Source of the DNA: JACVRW01 sp034664125
GTDB taxonomy: Bacteria > Actinomycetota > Thermoleophilia > Solirubrobacterales > Thermoleophilaceae
Assembly (NCBI GenBank): GCA_034664125.1
Contig: JAXDIG010000054.1
Coordinates: forward strand, 1-64,000
DNA: 64,000 bases
Reading direction: 5' to 3'
The stretch's first letter is position 1. Each line of letters begins with the position of its first letter. Under the pieces are notes generated by a model. It did no database searches, was not told the DNA's origin, and worked only from the letters and a program-made list of their open reading frames with translations. Positions 43,092-51,527 of this stretch are shown in pieces. A program made the translations under genes and the position numbers.

Positions 43092-44086
43092 GCCTCACCG
43101 ACCGCGACCGCAAGATCATGATCGCGCTGGTGCCGGTCGTGCTCCTCGTGGCCTACTGGTTCCTTCTGCTCGCGCCCAAGCGCACCGAGGCAAGCACGGC
43201 CAGCCTGGAGCTGACCACCCAGCAGCAGCGCCTCGATGACGCGCGTGCTCAGCTGAAGGCGGCTCAGGGCGCCAAGCAGACCTTCGACGCCAGCTACGCG
43301 CAGGTCGTGCGCCTCGGCAAGGCGATCCCCTCGACCGTCGACATGCCGAGCCTGCTGGTGCAGCTCGACGCCGCGGCGGCCGGGACAGGTATCCGCTTCA
43401 CGAAGATCGCGACCGGCGACCGCGTGCAGAGCGCCGCCCCGGCAACGCCGGCCCCGGCGACCGCGACGCCCCCGGCCGGATCCGAGTCGGGCACCACCGG
43501 CGCCCCCGTGGCGGCGGGTGGAGAGACGGCCCAGAGCGCGCCCGGTGGCGCGGCCGAGGCCGCCAACAACGCCCAGCAGACCGCAAACCAGGCCGGCGCC
43601 GCCCCCGCGGGCCAGTCCGGCGTAGCCCCCTCCGACGCGCAGACCTCGACGTCGAACGGCGGCGGACTCCCGGTTGGCGGGGGCACCGCGACAGCCACCG
43701 GCGACACCACCACCGCCGCCGCGCCGGCGGGCCTCGAGACGGTGCCGCTCGAGCTCGAGTTCGTCGGGAACTTCTTCAACCTGGCCGACTTCTTCCACAG
43801 CGTGAAGCGCTTCGTGTCACTGACCAACGACAACGTGGTCGTGAGTGGCCGTTTGCTCACGGTCGAGAACGTGCGTTGGGCCAGCGAGGACGAGATCTTC
43901 CCCCGCCTGCGGGCCGAGATCAAGGCGACGATCTACCTCTCGCCGAAGGCCCAGGGCGTGACAGCCGGCGCGACCTCGCAGGGTCCGACGACGGGCACGC
44001 CCGCCAGCGCCACCACCCCGGCACCGGCTAGCGGTACGCCGGCCCCTGCCCCTGCCCCTGCCCCGACCGCAACTGCGACCCCGTGA
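43088..44086 (+). CDS. pilO: PilO-like protein with a large low-complexity insertion
   Basis: 332 aa. The short cytoplasmic N-terminus, one helix (IMIALVPVVLLVAYWFLLL) and coiled coil (LELTTQQQRLDDARAQLKAA) are as in PilO. The ferredoxin-like domain (IPSTVDMPSLLVQLDAAAAG ... LELEFVGNFFNLADFFHSV) is split by an Ala/Thr/Gly/Pro-rich stretch at residues 113-216, and a similar tail covers 288-332. Family members are usually near 200 aa. The inserts may be flexible spacers through the thick cell wall. GTG 43088 overlaps pilN and the stop overlaps the next gene. Confidence 0.85.
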   Translation: MSLTDRDRKIMIALVPVVLLVAYWFLLLAPKRTEASTASLELTTQQQRLDDARAQLKAAQGAKQTFDASYAQVVRLGKAIPSTVDMPSLLVQLDAAAAGTGIRFTKIATGDRVQSAAPATPAPATATPPAGSESGTTGAPVAAGGETAQSAPGGAAEAANNAQQTANQAGAAPAGQSGVAPSDAQTSTSNGGGLPVGGGTATATGDTTTAAAPAGLETVPLELEFVGNFFNLADFFHSVKRFVSLTNDNVVVSGRLLTVENVRWASEDEIFPRLRAEIKATIYLSPKAQGVTAGATSQGPTTGTPASATTPAPASGTPAPAPAPAPTATATP

Positions 44087-45024
44087 GCGTGAGCGCCATG
44101 CAGAACTTCCTGATCGGCGTGTTCAACGACCTGCGCGCGCGGCGGCTTCTGCCGGTGGCGGTGCTGCTGGTCGCTGGGCTCGTGGCCGCTCCGGTCATGC
44201 TGTCGAAGAAGGCCGGCGACAGCGCCGCGCCGGCGCCCGAGCAGCCCGCCGCCAAGAGCAAGTCCGCGAAGCCGCAAGGACCCGCGGAGCTGGCCCAGGT
44301 CAAGCTCGACGAGATCGCCAAGGGGTCCGGCTCGTCGCTCAGCGCCTTCGATACCAGCGACCCGTTCGCGCCGCCGCGCAAGGTGGTGGCGGCCGCGAGC
44401 CGCCAGGCAGGAGCCGACGCGGGCACGGCCGCGCCTGACACCGGCGGCACCACTACCGATACCGGCACACCTACCGGAGGCGGCACCACCGAAGGCAGCA
44501 CGCCGGATACGGGCACCGGCGGCGGGGGCACCAAGACCTCCGAGTTCACCTACGTCCTCGACGTGACGTTCTGGGCCAACGGCCGCACGCGCAAGATCGA
44601 GGGCATGGAGAAGCTCGACATGCTGCCGAGCCAGGCCGCCCCGCTGCTCATCTTCATGGGCGTCAGCGACGGGGCCGGGAACGCCGTGTTCCTCGTCGAC
44701 TCGACACTCGACACGGCCGGCGAGGGCAAGTGCAAGCCGAGCCCCTCCGACTGCGCGTTCCTCTACCTGGGGGCCGGCTCGGAGCAGGAGTTCACCAACG
44801 ACGACGGAGACTCCTACAGGCTGCGTATCGACGAGATCCGCAAGGTCAAGGTCGGCGACGGGTCCGGCACGGCCGGTTCGTCGAAGGCCAGCAGCAAGTC
44901 CGCGCGCGCGGCAGTCGGGGCGACCGCTCCGGCGCGCCGCTTCGCCTTCCCGGTGCTGACCGACCTGGTCGTGCAGTCCGGCGTGGGCAGCGATAACTCA
45001 ACTGACGCCTCCGAGCGCCGATAG
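44083..45024 (+). CDS. PilP-like pilus accessory protein
   Basis: 313 aa. One membrane helix (LLPVAVLLVAGLVAAPVML) is followed by a PilP-like DTSDPFAPPRK motif and a Thr/Gly-rich linker (about residues 112-152). A C-terminal beta domain follows (FTYVLDVTFWANGRTRKIEGMEKLDMLP, Cys pair in CKPSPSDC). Position after pilO suggests it joins the alignment complex. PilP normally binds the outer-membrane secretin PilQ; no secretin is present and the organism is presumably monoderm, so the role must differ. GTG 44083 (overlap) or ATG 44098 could start it. Confidence 0.65.
   Translation: MSVSAMQNFLIGVFNDLRARRLLPVAVLLVAGLVAAPVMLSKKAGDSAAPAPEQPAAKSKSAKPQGPAELAQVKLDEIAKGSGSSLSAFDTSDPFAPPRKVVAAASRQAGADAGTAAPDTGGTTTDTGTPTGGGTTEGSTPDTGTGGGGTKTSEFTYVLDVTFWANGRTRKIEGMEKLDMLPSQAAPLLIFMGVSDGAGNAVFLVDSTLDTAGEGKCKPSPSDCAFLYLGAGSEQEFTNDDGDSYRLRIDEIRKVKVGDGSGTAGSSKASSKSARAAVGATAPARRFAFPVLTDLVVQSGVGSDNSTDASERR
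44998..45024 (+). promoter_or_regulatory. Sigma-28-like promoter of the Ca-binding-repeat protein gene
   Basis: TCAACTGA (44998-45005), 11-nt spacer, GCCGATAG (45017-45024). The box includes the TAG stop of the PilP-like gene and is followed by AGGAGG. The -35 match is weak; the spacing is exact. Confidence 0.4.
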
Positions 45025-45037
45025 AGGAGGTATGGCA

Positions 45038-46423
45038 ATGCGCCGTCTCACCATCGTCTGCCTGCTCGCGCTGTCGGCCGGGGCCCTGCTCGCCACCGCG
45101 CCGCTCGCGTCCGCAGCCAAGTCCAAGGTCAAGCCGCAGATCACGCGCGTCACGCCGATGCGCATCAGCGTCGGCAACCTGCTGACCATCCGCGGCCGCC
45201 ACTTCAAGTCCAAGGCCAGGGCCAACACCATCATCTTCCGGGCGAACAACGGCCGCACGGCCTTCGCCAAGCCGCGCCGCGCCAGCAGCTCCAAGCTGGT
45301 CGTGCGCGTGCCGGCTGCCGTGTCGCGCCTCCTGACCGTCAAGAACAGCAAGCAGCGGCCCACGCGGCTGAAGCTGCGCGTGCTGGCCGGCAAGTTCAGC
45401 GACTACACGTCGCGCCGGCTGTCGCCCGTGGTCACCGGCGGCGGCGACGGCGACGGTGGAGGCGACGGCGAGGCCCCCAAGGTCTGCAAGGACGACGCCG
45501 ATCACGACAACGACCTGCTCCCGAACGACCTCGAGCTGCAGATCGGCACCGACCCGTGCCTCGAGGACACCGACGGCGATCACATGACCGACGGCTGGGA
45601 GTACTACTCGGCCAAGGACCTGAACGTCAAGGCCGTGCCGTACCCGGGCAAGCGCCCTTACACGAATGCGCTTGATCCATCAGACGGCGGCGCCGGGCCG
45701 GCCAGCTCGATCGACTTCGACGGAGACGGCCTTACCAGCCGCGAGGAATTCCGCGCCTGGCGCATCACCGGGAGCTCGTTCATCCAGTCGAACGCCGGCG
45801 GCCTCGGCCTCGATTCGCCGCTCGGCTACAGCGACGGCACGAAGTTCAGCCGCCCGAGCGAAACCCCCAGCGTGCCGGCCTGGCGCAGCGCGGACTACGG
45901 CCTGCCGAACCCGCCCCAGCCGTTCCCCGCCACCTATGACCTCGCGGGCGACGCGGCATGGCGCGATCAGGAGCGCGACGCGGATGCCGATGGTCTCAAC
46001 AACCGCATGGAGTCGGCCAAGGGCCCGAGCAACAACGGCTGGTGGGCCTCCTTCTGGGCCAATGACAGGCGCTTCAGCCCGCCAATCGAGCCGTGGGGCG
46101 AGAACTACTACTGCGGGACCCAGAGCCCGGGGCACTTCCATGAGCGTCCCTTCGCGGACCTCGACCTCGCCGACCCCGACGTCGACGGCGACACGCTGCT
46201 CGACGGCGAGGACGACCAGGACAACGACGACGTGAACAACATCCTCGAGCTCTACGAAACCGAGAAGGACGTCGATCTCAACGGGCAGCCGGCGTGGTGC
46301 GGGTACGCCGCCGGTGTCGTGCCGACGATCACTTTCGGGGGCGTGGCTTCCGCGGTGAACGCCTTCAACCCCTGCGCTCCGGACCCCGACTCGCGCACCT
46401 GCCAGGACTACGTCCCCTTCTAA
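45038..46423 (+). CDS. Secreted protein with IPT-like domain and calcium-binding Asp-rich repeats
   Basis: 461 aa from ATG 45038, which has AGGAGG 7 nt upstream (ATG 45032 is only 1 nt away). A signal peptide ending PLASA is followed by an IPT/TIG-like domain (ITRVTPMRISVGNLLTIRGRHF). Thrombospondin type 3 or EF-hand-like loops follow: DADHDNDLLPNDLE, DTDGDHMTDGWE, DFDGDGLTSREE, DADADGLNNRM and DVDGDTLLDGEDDQDNDD. It is probably an extracellular Ca-stabilised protein. Its place at the end of the pilus operon suggests a tip or surface adhesin, which is inference only. Confidence 0.75.
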   Translation: MRRLTIVCLLALSAGALLATAPLASAAKSKVKPQITRVTPMRISVGNLLTIRGRHFKSKARANTIIFRANNGRTAFAKPRRASSSKLVVRVPAAVSRLLTVKNSKQRPTRLKLRVLAGKFSDYTSRRLSPVVTGGGDGDGGGDGEAPKVCKDDADHDNDLLPNDLELQIGTDPCLEDTDGDHMTDGWEYYSAKDLNVKAVPYPGKRPYTNALDPSDGGAGPASSIDFDGDGLTSREEFRAWRITGSSFIQSNAGGLGLDSPLGYSDGTKFSRPSETPSVPAWRSADYGLPNPPQPFPATYDLAGDAAWRDQERDADADGLNNRMESAKGPSNNGWWASFWANDRRFSPPIEPWGENYYCGTQSPGHFHERPFADLDLADPDVDGDTLLDGEDDQDNDDVNNILELYETEKDVDLNGQPAWCGYAAGVVPTITFGGVASAVNAFNPCAPDPDSRTCQDYVPF

Positions 46424-46456
46424 GCGGGCGTCCTCCTCTCGACCGATGGCGCCCGC
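46424..46456 (+). terminator. Possible terminator after the pilus locus
   Basis: GCGGGCG (46424-46430) pairs with CGCCCGC (46450-46456) with a 19-nt loop, starting right at the stop codon. Weak but well placed before the aroC promoter box. Confidence 0.4.
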
Positions 46457-46482
46457 ATCCTCATAAGTAGGGTGTGGGCGCC

Positions 46483-47649
46483 ATGTCTTTCCGCTTCGTA
46501 ACCGCGGGCGAGTCCCACGGACCGGGCCTCACGGCGATCGTCGAGGGGCTGCCTGCCGGGCTCGAGCTGAGCCCGGAGGACATCGATCGCGACCTTGCTC
46601 GTCGCCAGCTCGGACACGGGCGCGGCGGGCGCATGAAGATCGAGAAGGACCGCGCCGACGTGGTGGCCGGGGTTCGCCACGGTCGCACGCTCGGGAGCCC
46701 GGTCGCCCTGCGCGTCGAGAACCGCGACTACCGCAACTGGGAGGAGCGGATGAACCCGTGGCCGGTGGACGCCGAGATCGATGAGGTGCACCTCCCGCGT
46801 CCGGGCCACGCCGACCTCGCGGGCGTCCTCAAGTACGGCCACACCGATGTCCGCAACGTCCTGGAAAGGGCCTCGGCGCGCGAAACCGCGGCGAGGGTCG
46901 CGGCCGGCGCGCTGGCCAAGGCGCTGCTGCGCGCGCTGGGCGTGAGCGTCTTCTCGCACGTCACGCGCATCGGGAGCGTGACCGCCCCCGAGCGCGACGA
47001 CCTGCGGCCCGAGGACTTCGAGGGCGTCGACGAGTCGCCGGTGCGCTGTCTCGACACCGCGGCTAGCGAGGCGATGGTGGCGGAGATCAACACCGCCCGC
47101 AAGGCGAACGAGTCGCTGGGCGGGATATTCGAGGTGCGCGCCTTCGGGCTGGTGCCCGGGATCGGCTCGCACATCTCCTGGGAGGAGCGGCTCGACGGCC
47201 GGCTGGCGGGGGCGATCCTCTCGATTCAGGCGATGAAGGGGGTCGGCATCGGCGACGGGTTCGACCTCGCCGGTCGCGTGGGGTCCCAGGCGCACGACGA
47301 GATCTTCTGGTCCGAGGAGCGGGGTTACTTCCGGGAAACCAACCGCGCCGGGGGCATCGAGGGCGGCATGACCACGGGCGACCCGGTCGTGGTCCGCGCC
47401 GCCATGAAGCCGCTGCCCACGCTCACCAAGCCGCTGCGCAGCGTCGACCTCGTCACCAAGCAGCCCGCCCAGGCGCTGCGGGAGCGCACCGACTCCTGCA
47501 CGGTGCCGGCGGCGGGCGTGGTGGGCGAGGCGATGGTCGCGCTGGTGCTGGCCTCCGCCTACCGCGAGAAGCTGGGCGGCGACCACATCGACGACACCAG
47601 GGCGGCCCTGCGCGCCTACGAGGAGCGCATCGGGTGGAGCCGCAGGTAG
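46483..47649 (+). CDS. aroC: Chorismate synthase
   Basis: 388 aa FMN-dependent enzyme converting EPSP to chorismate. It starts MSFRFVTAGESHGPGLTAIV, with RRQLGHGRGGRMKIEKD, HLPRPGHADLAGVLKYG, RASARETAARVAAGA and the C-terminal AGGIEGGMTTGDPV. ATG 46483 is chosen over GTG 46474 because TAGGGT (46468-46473) lies 9 nt before ATG. It leads the aroC-aroKB-aroQ-pepQ operon and overlaps aroKB by 16 nt. Confidence 0.97.
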   Translation: MSFRFVTAGESHGPGLTAIVEGLPAGLELSPEDIDRDLARRQLGHGRGGRMKIEKDRADVVAGVRHGRTLGSPVALRVENRDYRNWEERMNPWPVDAEIDEVHLPRPGHADLAGVLKYGHTDVRNVLERASARETAARVAAGALAKALLRALGVSVFSHVTRIGSVTAPERDDLRPEDFEGVDESPVRCLDTAASEAMVAEINTARKANESLGGIFEVRAFGLVPGIGSHISWEERLDGRLAGAILSIQAMKGVGIGDGFDLAGRVGSQAHDEIFWSEERGYFRETNRAGGIEGGMTTGDPVVVRAAMKPLPTLTKPLRSVDLVTKQPAQALRERTDSCTVPAAGVVGEAMVALVLASAYREKLGGDHIDDTRAALRAYEERIGWSRR

Positions 47650-49166
47650 CCGCCAGCGGCACGATCGTCCTGGTCGGGTTCATGGGCGCGGGCAAGTCGA
47701 CCGGCGCCCGGTCGCTGGCAGCCGAGCTGGGCGCGCAGGCGCTGGACTCAGACCGCGAGCTCGAGCGCCGCATCGGCGAGCCGATCGAGTCCTTCTTCGA
47801 CCGCGAGGGCGAGGCCGCCTTCCGCTCGCGCGAGGAGGACGTGGTCTGCGAGCTGCTCGCGCGCGACGACGCTCGCGTGATCGCGCTGGGTGGCGGGGCG
47901 GTCCAGTCGGAGCGGGTGCGCGACGCCCTCGTGCACCACACGGTCGTCCACCTCGAGATCGACCCGGAGGACGCCTGGCGCCGGGCGTCCGGGAAGGGCA
48001 GGCCGCTCGCGCGCGACCCGGGCCGCTTCGGGGCGCTCTGGCGCGACCGGCGCGCCCTCTACGAGTCGGTGGCCGACGCCGTGGTCCCGCCCTCGGATCG
48101 CGACGCGCTGCGCCGGGCCCTGCCCTCCGTGCGCGCCCTGCGCGACGCCCCGCCCGGCACCCGCCTGGTCTGGGCGGGGGCCGAGTCCGGCGACTACCCG
48201 GTGTTCCTCGGCCGCGGGCTGATCGAGGCCGGGTTCTTCCCGGGGCTCGCGGGCCGGCGGTTCGTGGTGACCGACGAGAACGTCGCCCGGCTCCAGCGCG
48301 TGGAGGGCGACGACCGCATCGTCGTGATGCCCGGCGAGGAGCACAAGACCATCCACGGCGCCGAGCACGTGCTGCGCTCGCTCGCGCAGGGGGGCGCCGA
48401 GCGCGGCGACCTGGTGGTGGCCGTCGGGGGAGGCGTGGTGGGCGACCTGGCCGGCTTCTGCGCCGCGGTCTACCAGCGCGGCATGCGCCACGTCCAGGTG
48501 CCCACCACGCTGGTGGCCCAGGTGGACTCGGCCTACGGCGGGAAGACCGGCGTCGACCTGCCGGAGGGCAAGAACTACGCCGGCGTCTACCACCAGCCCT
48601 CGGCCGTGCTGTGCGACCCGGCCGCGCTCGACACGCTGCCGGTCGAGGAGGCGGCGGCCGGCTACGCGGAGGTGGTCAAGACCGCGCTGATCGCCGGCGG
48701 GGGCCTGTGGGCCCGCGTGCGTCAGGGCGGGCCGGTTGCCGTGCCGGAGATCATGGGCTGCGTGCGCACGAAGCTGGCGGTGGTGGCGGAGGACGAGCGC
48801 GACGGGGGACGGCGCCAGGTGCTGAACCTGGGCCACACCGTGGGACACGCGATCGAGGCGGCCACCGGCTACGCGCGCTACCGCCACGGCGAGGCAGTCG
48901 GGATCGGGCTGCTGGCCGCGCTGCGCCTGTCCGATCGCGACAGCCTGCGCGCGGAGGTGTCAGAGCTGCTCGCCGCGCGCGGTCTTCCGCTGGCGTTCAC
49001 CGGCGCCTCTGTGGACGACGTGCTCGCCCTGGTGGAGCGCGACAAGAAGCGCGAGGGCGGACGCGTGCCGTTCGTGTTGGTCGGCGCGCCCGGCGAGGTC
49101 ACGCCCGGGCACGAGATCGATACCGCCGTCCTGCGCGCGGCGGTGGAGGAGGTGCGGGAGGGATGA
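47634..49166 (+). CDS. aroKB: Bifunctional shikimate kinase / 3-dehydroquinate synthase
   Basis: 510 aa fusion of two shikimate pathway enzymes usually encoded separately. Residues 1-165 are shikimate kinase: Walker A GFMGAGKST, DSDRELERRIG, FRSREED and ALGGGAV. Residues about 165-510 are dehydroquinate synthase: PGEEHKTIHGAEHVL, VVAVGGGVVGDLAGFCAAVYQRG, QVDSAYGGKTGVD, KNYAGVYHQP and the Zn-binding LGHTVGHAIEAATGY. Similar AroKB fusions occur in Thermotoga and some actinobacteria. Start GTG 47634 lies inside the aroC end. Confidence 0.96.
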   Translation: MEPQVAASGTIVLVGFMGAGKSTGARSLAAELGAQALDSDRELERRIGEPIESFFDREGEAAFRSREEDVVCELLARDDARVIALGGGAVQSERVRDALVHHTVVHLEIDPEDAWRRASGKGRPLARDPGRFGALWRDRRALYESVADAVVPPSDRDALRRALPSVRALRDAPPGTRLVWAGAESGDYPVFLGRGLIEAGFFPGLAGRRFVVTDENVARLQRVEGDDRIVVMPGEEHKTIHGAEHVLRSLAQGGAERGDLVVAVGGGVVGDLAGFCAAVYQRGMRHVQVPTTLVAQVDSAYGGKTGVDLPEGKNYAGVYHQPSAVLCDPAALDTLPVEEAAAGYAEVVKTALIAGGGLWARVRQGGPVAVPEIMGCVRTKLAVVAEDERDGGRRQVLNLGHTVGHAIEAATGYARYRHGEAVGIGLLAALRLSDRDSLRAEVSELLAARGLPLAFTGASVDDVLALVERDKKREGGRVPFVLVGAPGEVTPGHEIDTAVLRAAVEEVREG

Positions 49167-49597
49167 AGCGTCGCATCGAGGTGCTGCACGGAGTGAACTT
49201 CGACGTGCTCGGCCGGCGGCCCGCGGCGCACTACGGCGGGCTCACGCTGGAGGCGCTCGAGGTCCAGATCAAGCGCTACGCGGACGAGCTCGGGCTGGGT
49301 GTTGCCTTCTCGCAGACCAACCACGAGGGCAACTACTGCGAGGCGCTGCACAACGCGACCGGCGCGGGGCTGATCCTCAACCCGGGCGCCTGGACGCACT
49401 ACTCCTGGGCGATCCGGGACGCGCTGGAGGCCACCGGCCTGCCGGCGGTGGAGGTGCACCTCTCCGCCGTGGGCGAGCGCGAGGAGTGGCGGCGGGTATC
49501 GGTGATCCGCGACATCTGCATCGGGACGGTGCAGGGCAAGGGCCCCGAGGGGTACCGCGACGCGCTGGCGCTGCTGCGGGAGCGCCTCGAGCGGTGA
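49163..49597 (+). CDS. aroQ: Type II 3-dehydroquinate dehydratase
   Basis: 144 aa. All expected catalytic residues are present: Arg18/19, Tyr24 (HYGGLT), Asn73 and His79 (LNPGAWTH), His99 (VEVHLS) and Arg106. Flanking motifs are unusual: GVNFDVLG instead of GPNLNLLG, and LSAVGEREEWR instead of the common ISNVHAREEFR, so it is a diverged but probably active member. It dehydrates 3-dehydroquinate. The ATG overlaps the aroKB TGA, and the stop overlaps pepQ. Confidence 0.92.
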   Translation: MKRRIEVLHGVNFDVLGRRPAAHYGGLTLEALEVQIKRYADELGLGVAFSQTNHEGNYCEALHNATGAGLILNPGAWTHYSWAIRDALEATGLPAVEVHLSAVGEREEWRRVSVIRDICIGTVQGKGPEGYRDALALLRERLER

Positions 49598-50652
49598 GCC
49601 GCGCCGACCGCGTGGTGGCCCTGCTGGAGGAGCGCGAGCTCGACTGCCTGCTGGTCACCCACCTCGTCAACGTGCGCTACCTCGCCGGCTTCACGGGCAC
49701 CAACGGCGCCTGCGTGGTCACGCGCGACGCGCGCCTGTTCCTGACCGACTCCCGCTACGTCGAGCAGGCCAAGCAGCAGGTGCCCGAGTTCGATCACCTG
49801 GAGGCGAGCCGGGAGCTGCTCGGCGACCTCGCGGCTCAGCTGCGCGGGCGGACCGGATTCGACGACGCCCACCTGAGCGTGAGGGCGCACCGGCTGCTGA
49901 GCGAGAAGGTCCCGGAGGGCGTGGAGCTGGTGCCCGCGGGCGGCCTCGTCGAGCGGTTGCGGGCGGTGAAGGAGGAGGGAGAGCTGCGGACGATCCGCGC
50001 GGCCGCTCAGCTGGCCGACGCGGCCTACTCGGAGCTGTGCAGCGCTGGGCTCGCCGGCCGCACCGAGCGTGACGTGGCCCGGTCGATCGTGCGCTTCCTC
50101 GAGGACAGCGGGGCCGACGAGGTGTCGTTCCCCCCGATCGTGGCGGCCGGCGCGCACGGGGCGCTGCCGCACGCGGAGCCGCGCGACGTGGAGATCCCGC
50201 GCGGAGCGCTGGTGGTGGTGGACCTGGGCGCCCGGGTGGACGGCTACTGCTCCGACTGCACGCGCACGCTGGCGACGGGGCCGCTCGGCGAGCGCCCGCT
50301 GGAGGCCTACGAGGCCGTTCGCCGCGCCCAGCAGACGGCTCTCGACGAGGTCCGGGCGGGCGCCGACTGCCAGGAGCTCGACGCCATGGCGCGGGAGCTG
50401 GTCGTGTCGAGCTTCGGGATCGGCTTCGATCACGGGCTCGGTCACGGCGTGGGCCTGGAGGTCCACGAGGGGCCGCGGCTGGCCCCCAGCGCGGAGGGGT
50501 CGCTCGAGGCCGGCAACGTCGTGACGGTCGAGCCGGGCGTCTACGTGCCGGGCGAGTTCGGGATCCGCATAGAGGACCTGGTGGCGGTGACCGGGGACGG
50601 CCGCGAGGTCCTGTCCGGGTTCCCGAAGGAGCTCGTCACGGTCGACGGCTGA
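49594..50652 (+). CDS. pepQ: Xaa-Pro peptidase (M24 family, PepQ-like)
   Basis: 352 aa. The N-terminal creatinase-like domain (NVRYLAGFTGTNGACVV) is followed by a pita-bread catalytic domain with all five metal ligands: Asp in VVDLGARVDGY, Asp in CSDCTRTL, His in DHGLGHGVGLEVHE, Glu in VTVEPGVY and Glu in IRIEDLV. It cleaves X-Pro bonds. Start GTG 49594 overlaps aroQ. In many relatives efp and nusB follow; here the next gene is a TSUP transporter. Confidence 0.93.
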   Translation: MSRADRVVALLEERELDCLLVTHLVNVRYLAGFTGTNGACVVTRDARLFLTDSRYVEQAKQQVPEFDHLEASRELLGDLAAQLRGRTGFDDAHLSVRAHRLLSEKVPEGVELVPAGGLVERLRAVKEEGELRTIRAAAQLADAAYSELCSAGLAGRTERDVARSIVRFLEDSGADEVSFPPIVAAGAHGALPHAEPRDVEIPRGALVVVDLGARVDGYCSDCTRTLATGPLGERPLEAYEAVRRAQQTALDEVRAGADCQELDAMARELVVSSFGIGFDHGLGHGVGLEVHEGPRLAPSAEGSLEAGNVVTVEPGVYVPGEFGIRIEDLVAVTGDGREVLSGFPKELVTVDG

Positions 50653-51386
50653 TGGTGCTGGCCGCCGCTGCCGCCTTTGCCGGCGCCTTCGTCCAGTCCA
50701 CGACGGGCTTCGGCTTCGCCCTGCTGCTCAGCCCGGCGGTGTTCGCGGTGATGGATCCGGTCAAGGCGGTCATGACCCTGCTGGTGCTCGGGCTCGTGCT
50801 CAACCTGCTCGTGCTGTTCGAGCGCGGCCGTCCGGAGCACGTCGACTGGCGCGCGCTGGTGCCGATGCTGCTGGCGGCGCTGCCGGGCCTGGCTTTGGGC
50901 GCGGTCGCGCTGACCCAGCTCTCCAAGGAGGCGCTGCAGGTGGGGGTGGGGGTGGCGGTGATCGGGGCGGCCGCCTGGCAGCTGCGCCGGCGCCGCAGGA
51001 GCGCGCCGCCGCACCTGCCGCCGGCCGCCGGCCTGGCGGCGGGCTTCATCAGCGGCGCGCTGACCACGTCGATCAGCGTGAGCGGTCCGCCGGTCGTGCT
51101 CTGGCTCGAGGCGCGCGGCGCGCACCCGGAGGAGTTCCGCGCGACCCTGGCGGCCACGTTCCTGGCACTGAACCTGGCCGGCGGCGTGCTGCTGCTGGGC
51201 GCGGAGGGCAGCGCATCGCTCGACGCCGGTACGGTCGCGCCGCTGCTCGGGCTGGTGGTGGCCGGCTACGCGCTCGGAGCGCTGGCCTTCCGGCGACTCG
51301 ACCGCGAGCGCTTCTACACGGTCGTCCTAGCGTTGGTGGCGGGCACGGGCGCGGCGAGCGTGGCGGCGGGGCTGGGCGTGATCTAG
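50652..51386 (+). CDS. TSUP family membrane transporter (TauE/SafE-like)
   Basis: 244 aa with about seven to eight hydrophobic helices in two repeats. The typical first repeat is AAAAFAGAFVQSTTGFGFALLLSP, and the second starts GLAAGFISGALTTSISVSGPPVVLWL. The family exports or imports sulfite, sulfoacetate and other organic anions; the substrate here is unknown. The ATG overlaps the pepQ TGA by one base, so it is the last gene of the aro operon. Confidence 0.88.
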   Translation: MVLAAAAAFAGAFVQSTTGFGFALLLSPAVFAVMDPVKAVMTLLVLGLVLNLLVLFERGRPEHVDWRALVPMLLAALPGLALGAVALTQLSKEALQVGVGVAVIGAAAWQLRRRRRSAPPHLPPAAGLAAGFISGALTTSISVSGPPVVLWLEARGAHPEEFRATLAATFLALNLAGGVLLLGAEGSASLDAGTVAPLLGLVVAGYALGALAFRRLDRERFYTVVLALVAGTGAASVAAGLGVI

Positions 51387-51510
51387 GGCCGGGCGTAACA
51401 GCGGCGATAAGGGGTCGGCGCCGAGTGCGGGGGAGGTTTCCGGACAATGTGACTGGAAAGCTCCCCATCACTCGCTTGGGCGGCCACCTTGCAGCCGGCC
51501 GGGCCTGATG

Positions 51511-51524
51511 CGAACATGTGTTCG
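51511..51524 (+). promoter_or_regulatory. SOS box (LexA operator) of imuB
   Basis: CGAACATGTGTTCG is a perfect palindromic match to the Gram-positive/actinobacterial SOS consensus (CGAACRNRYGTTYG) and identical to the box before dnaE2. It lies 3 nt before ATG 51528. Confidence 0.9.
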
Positions 51525-51527
51525 GTC

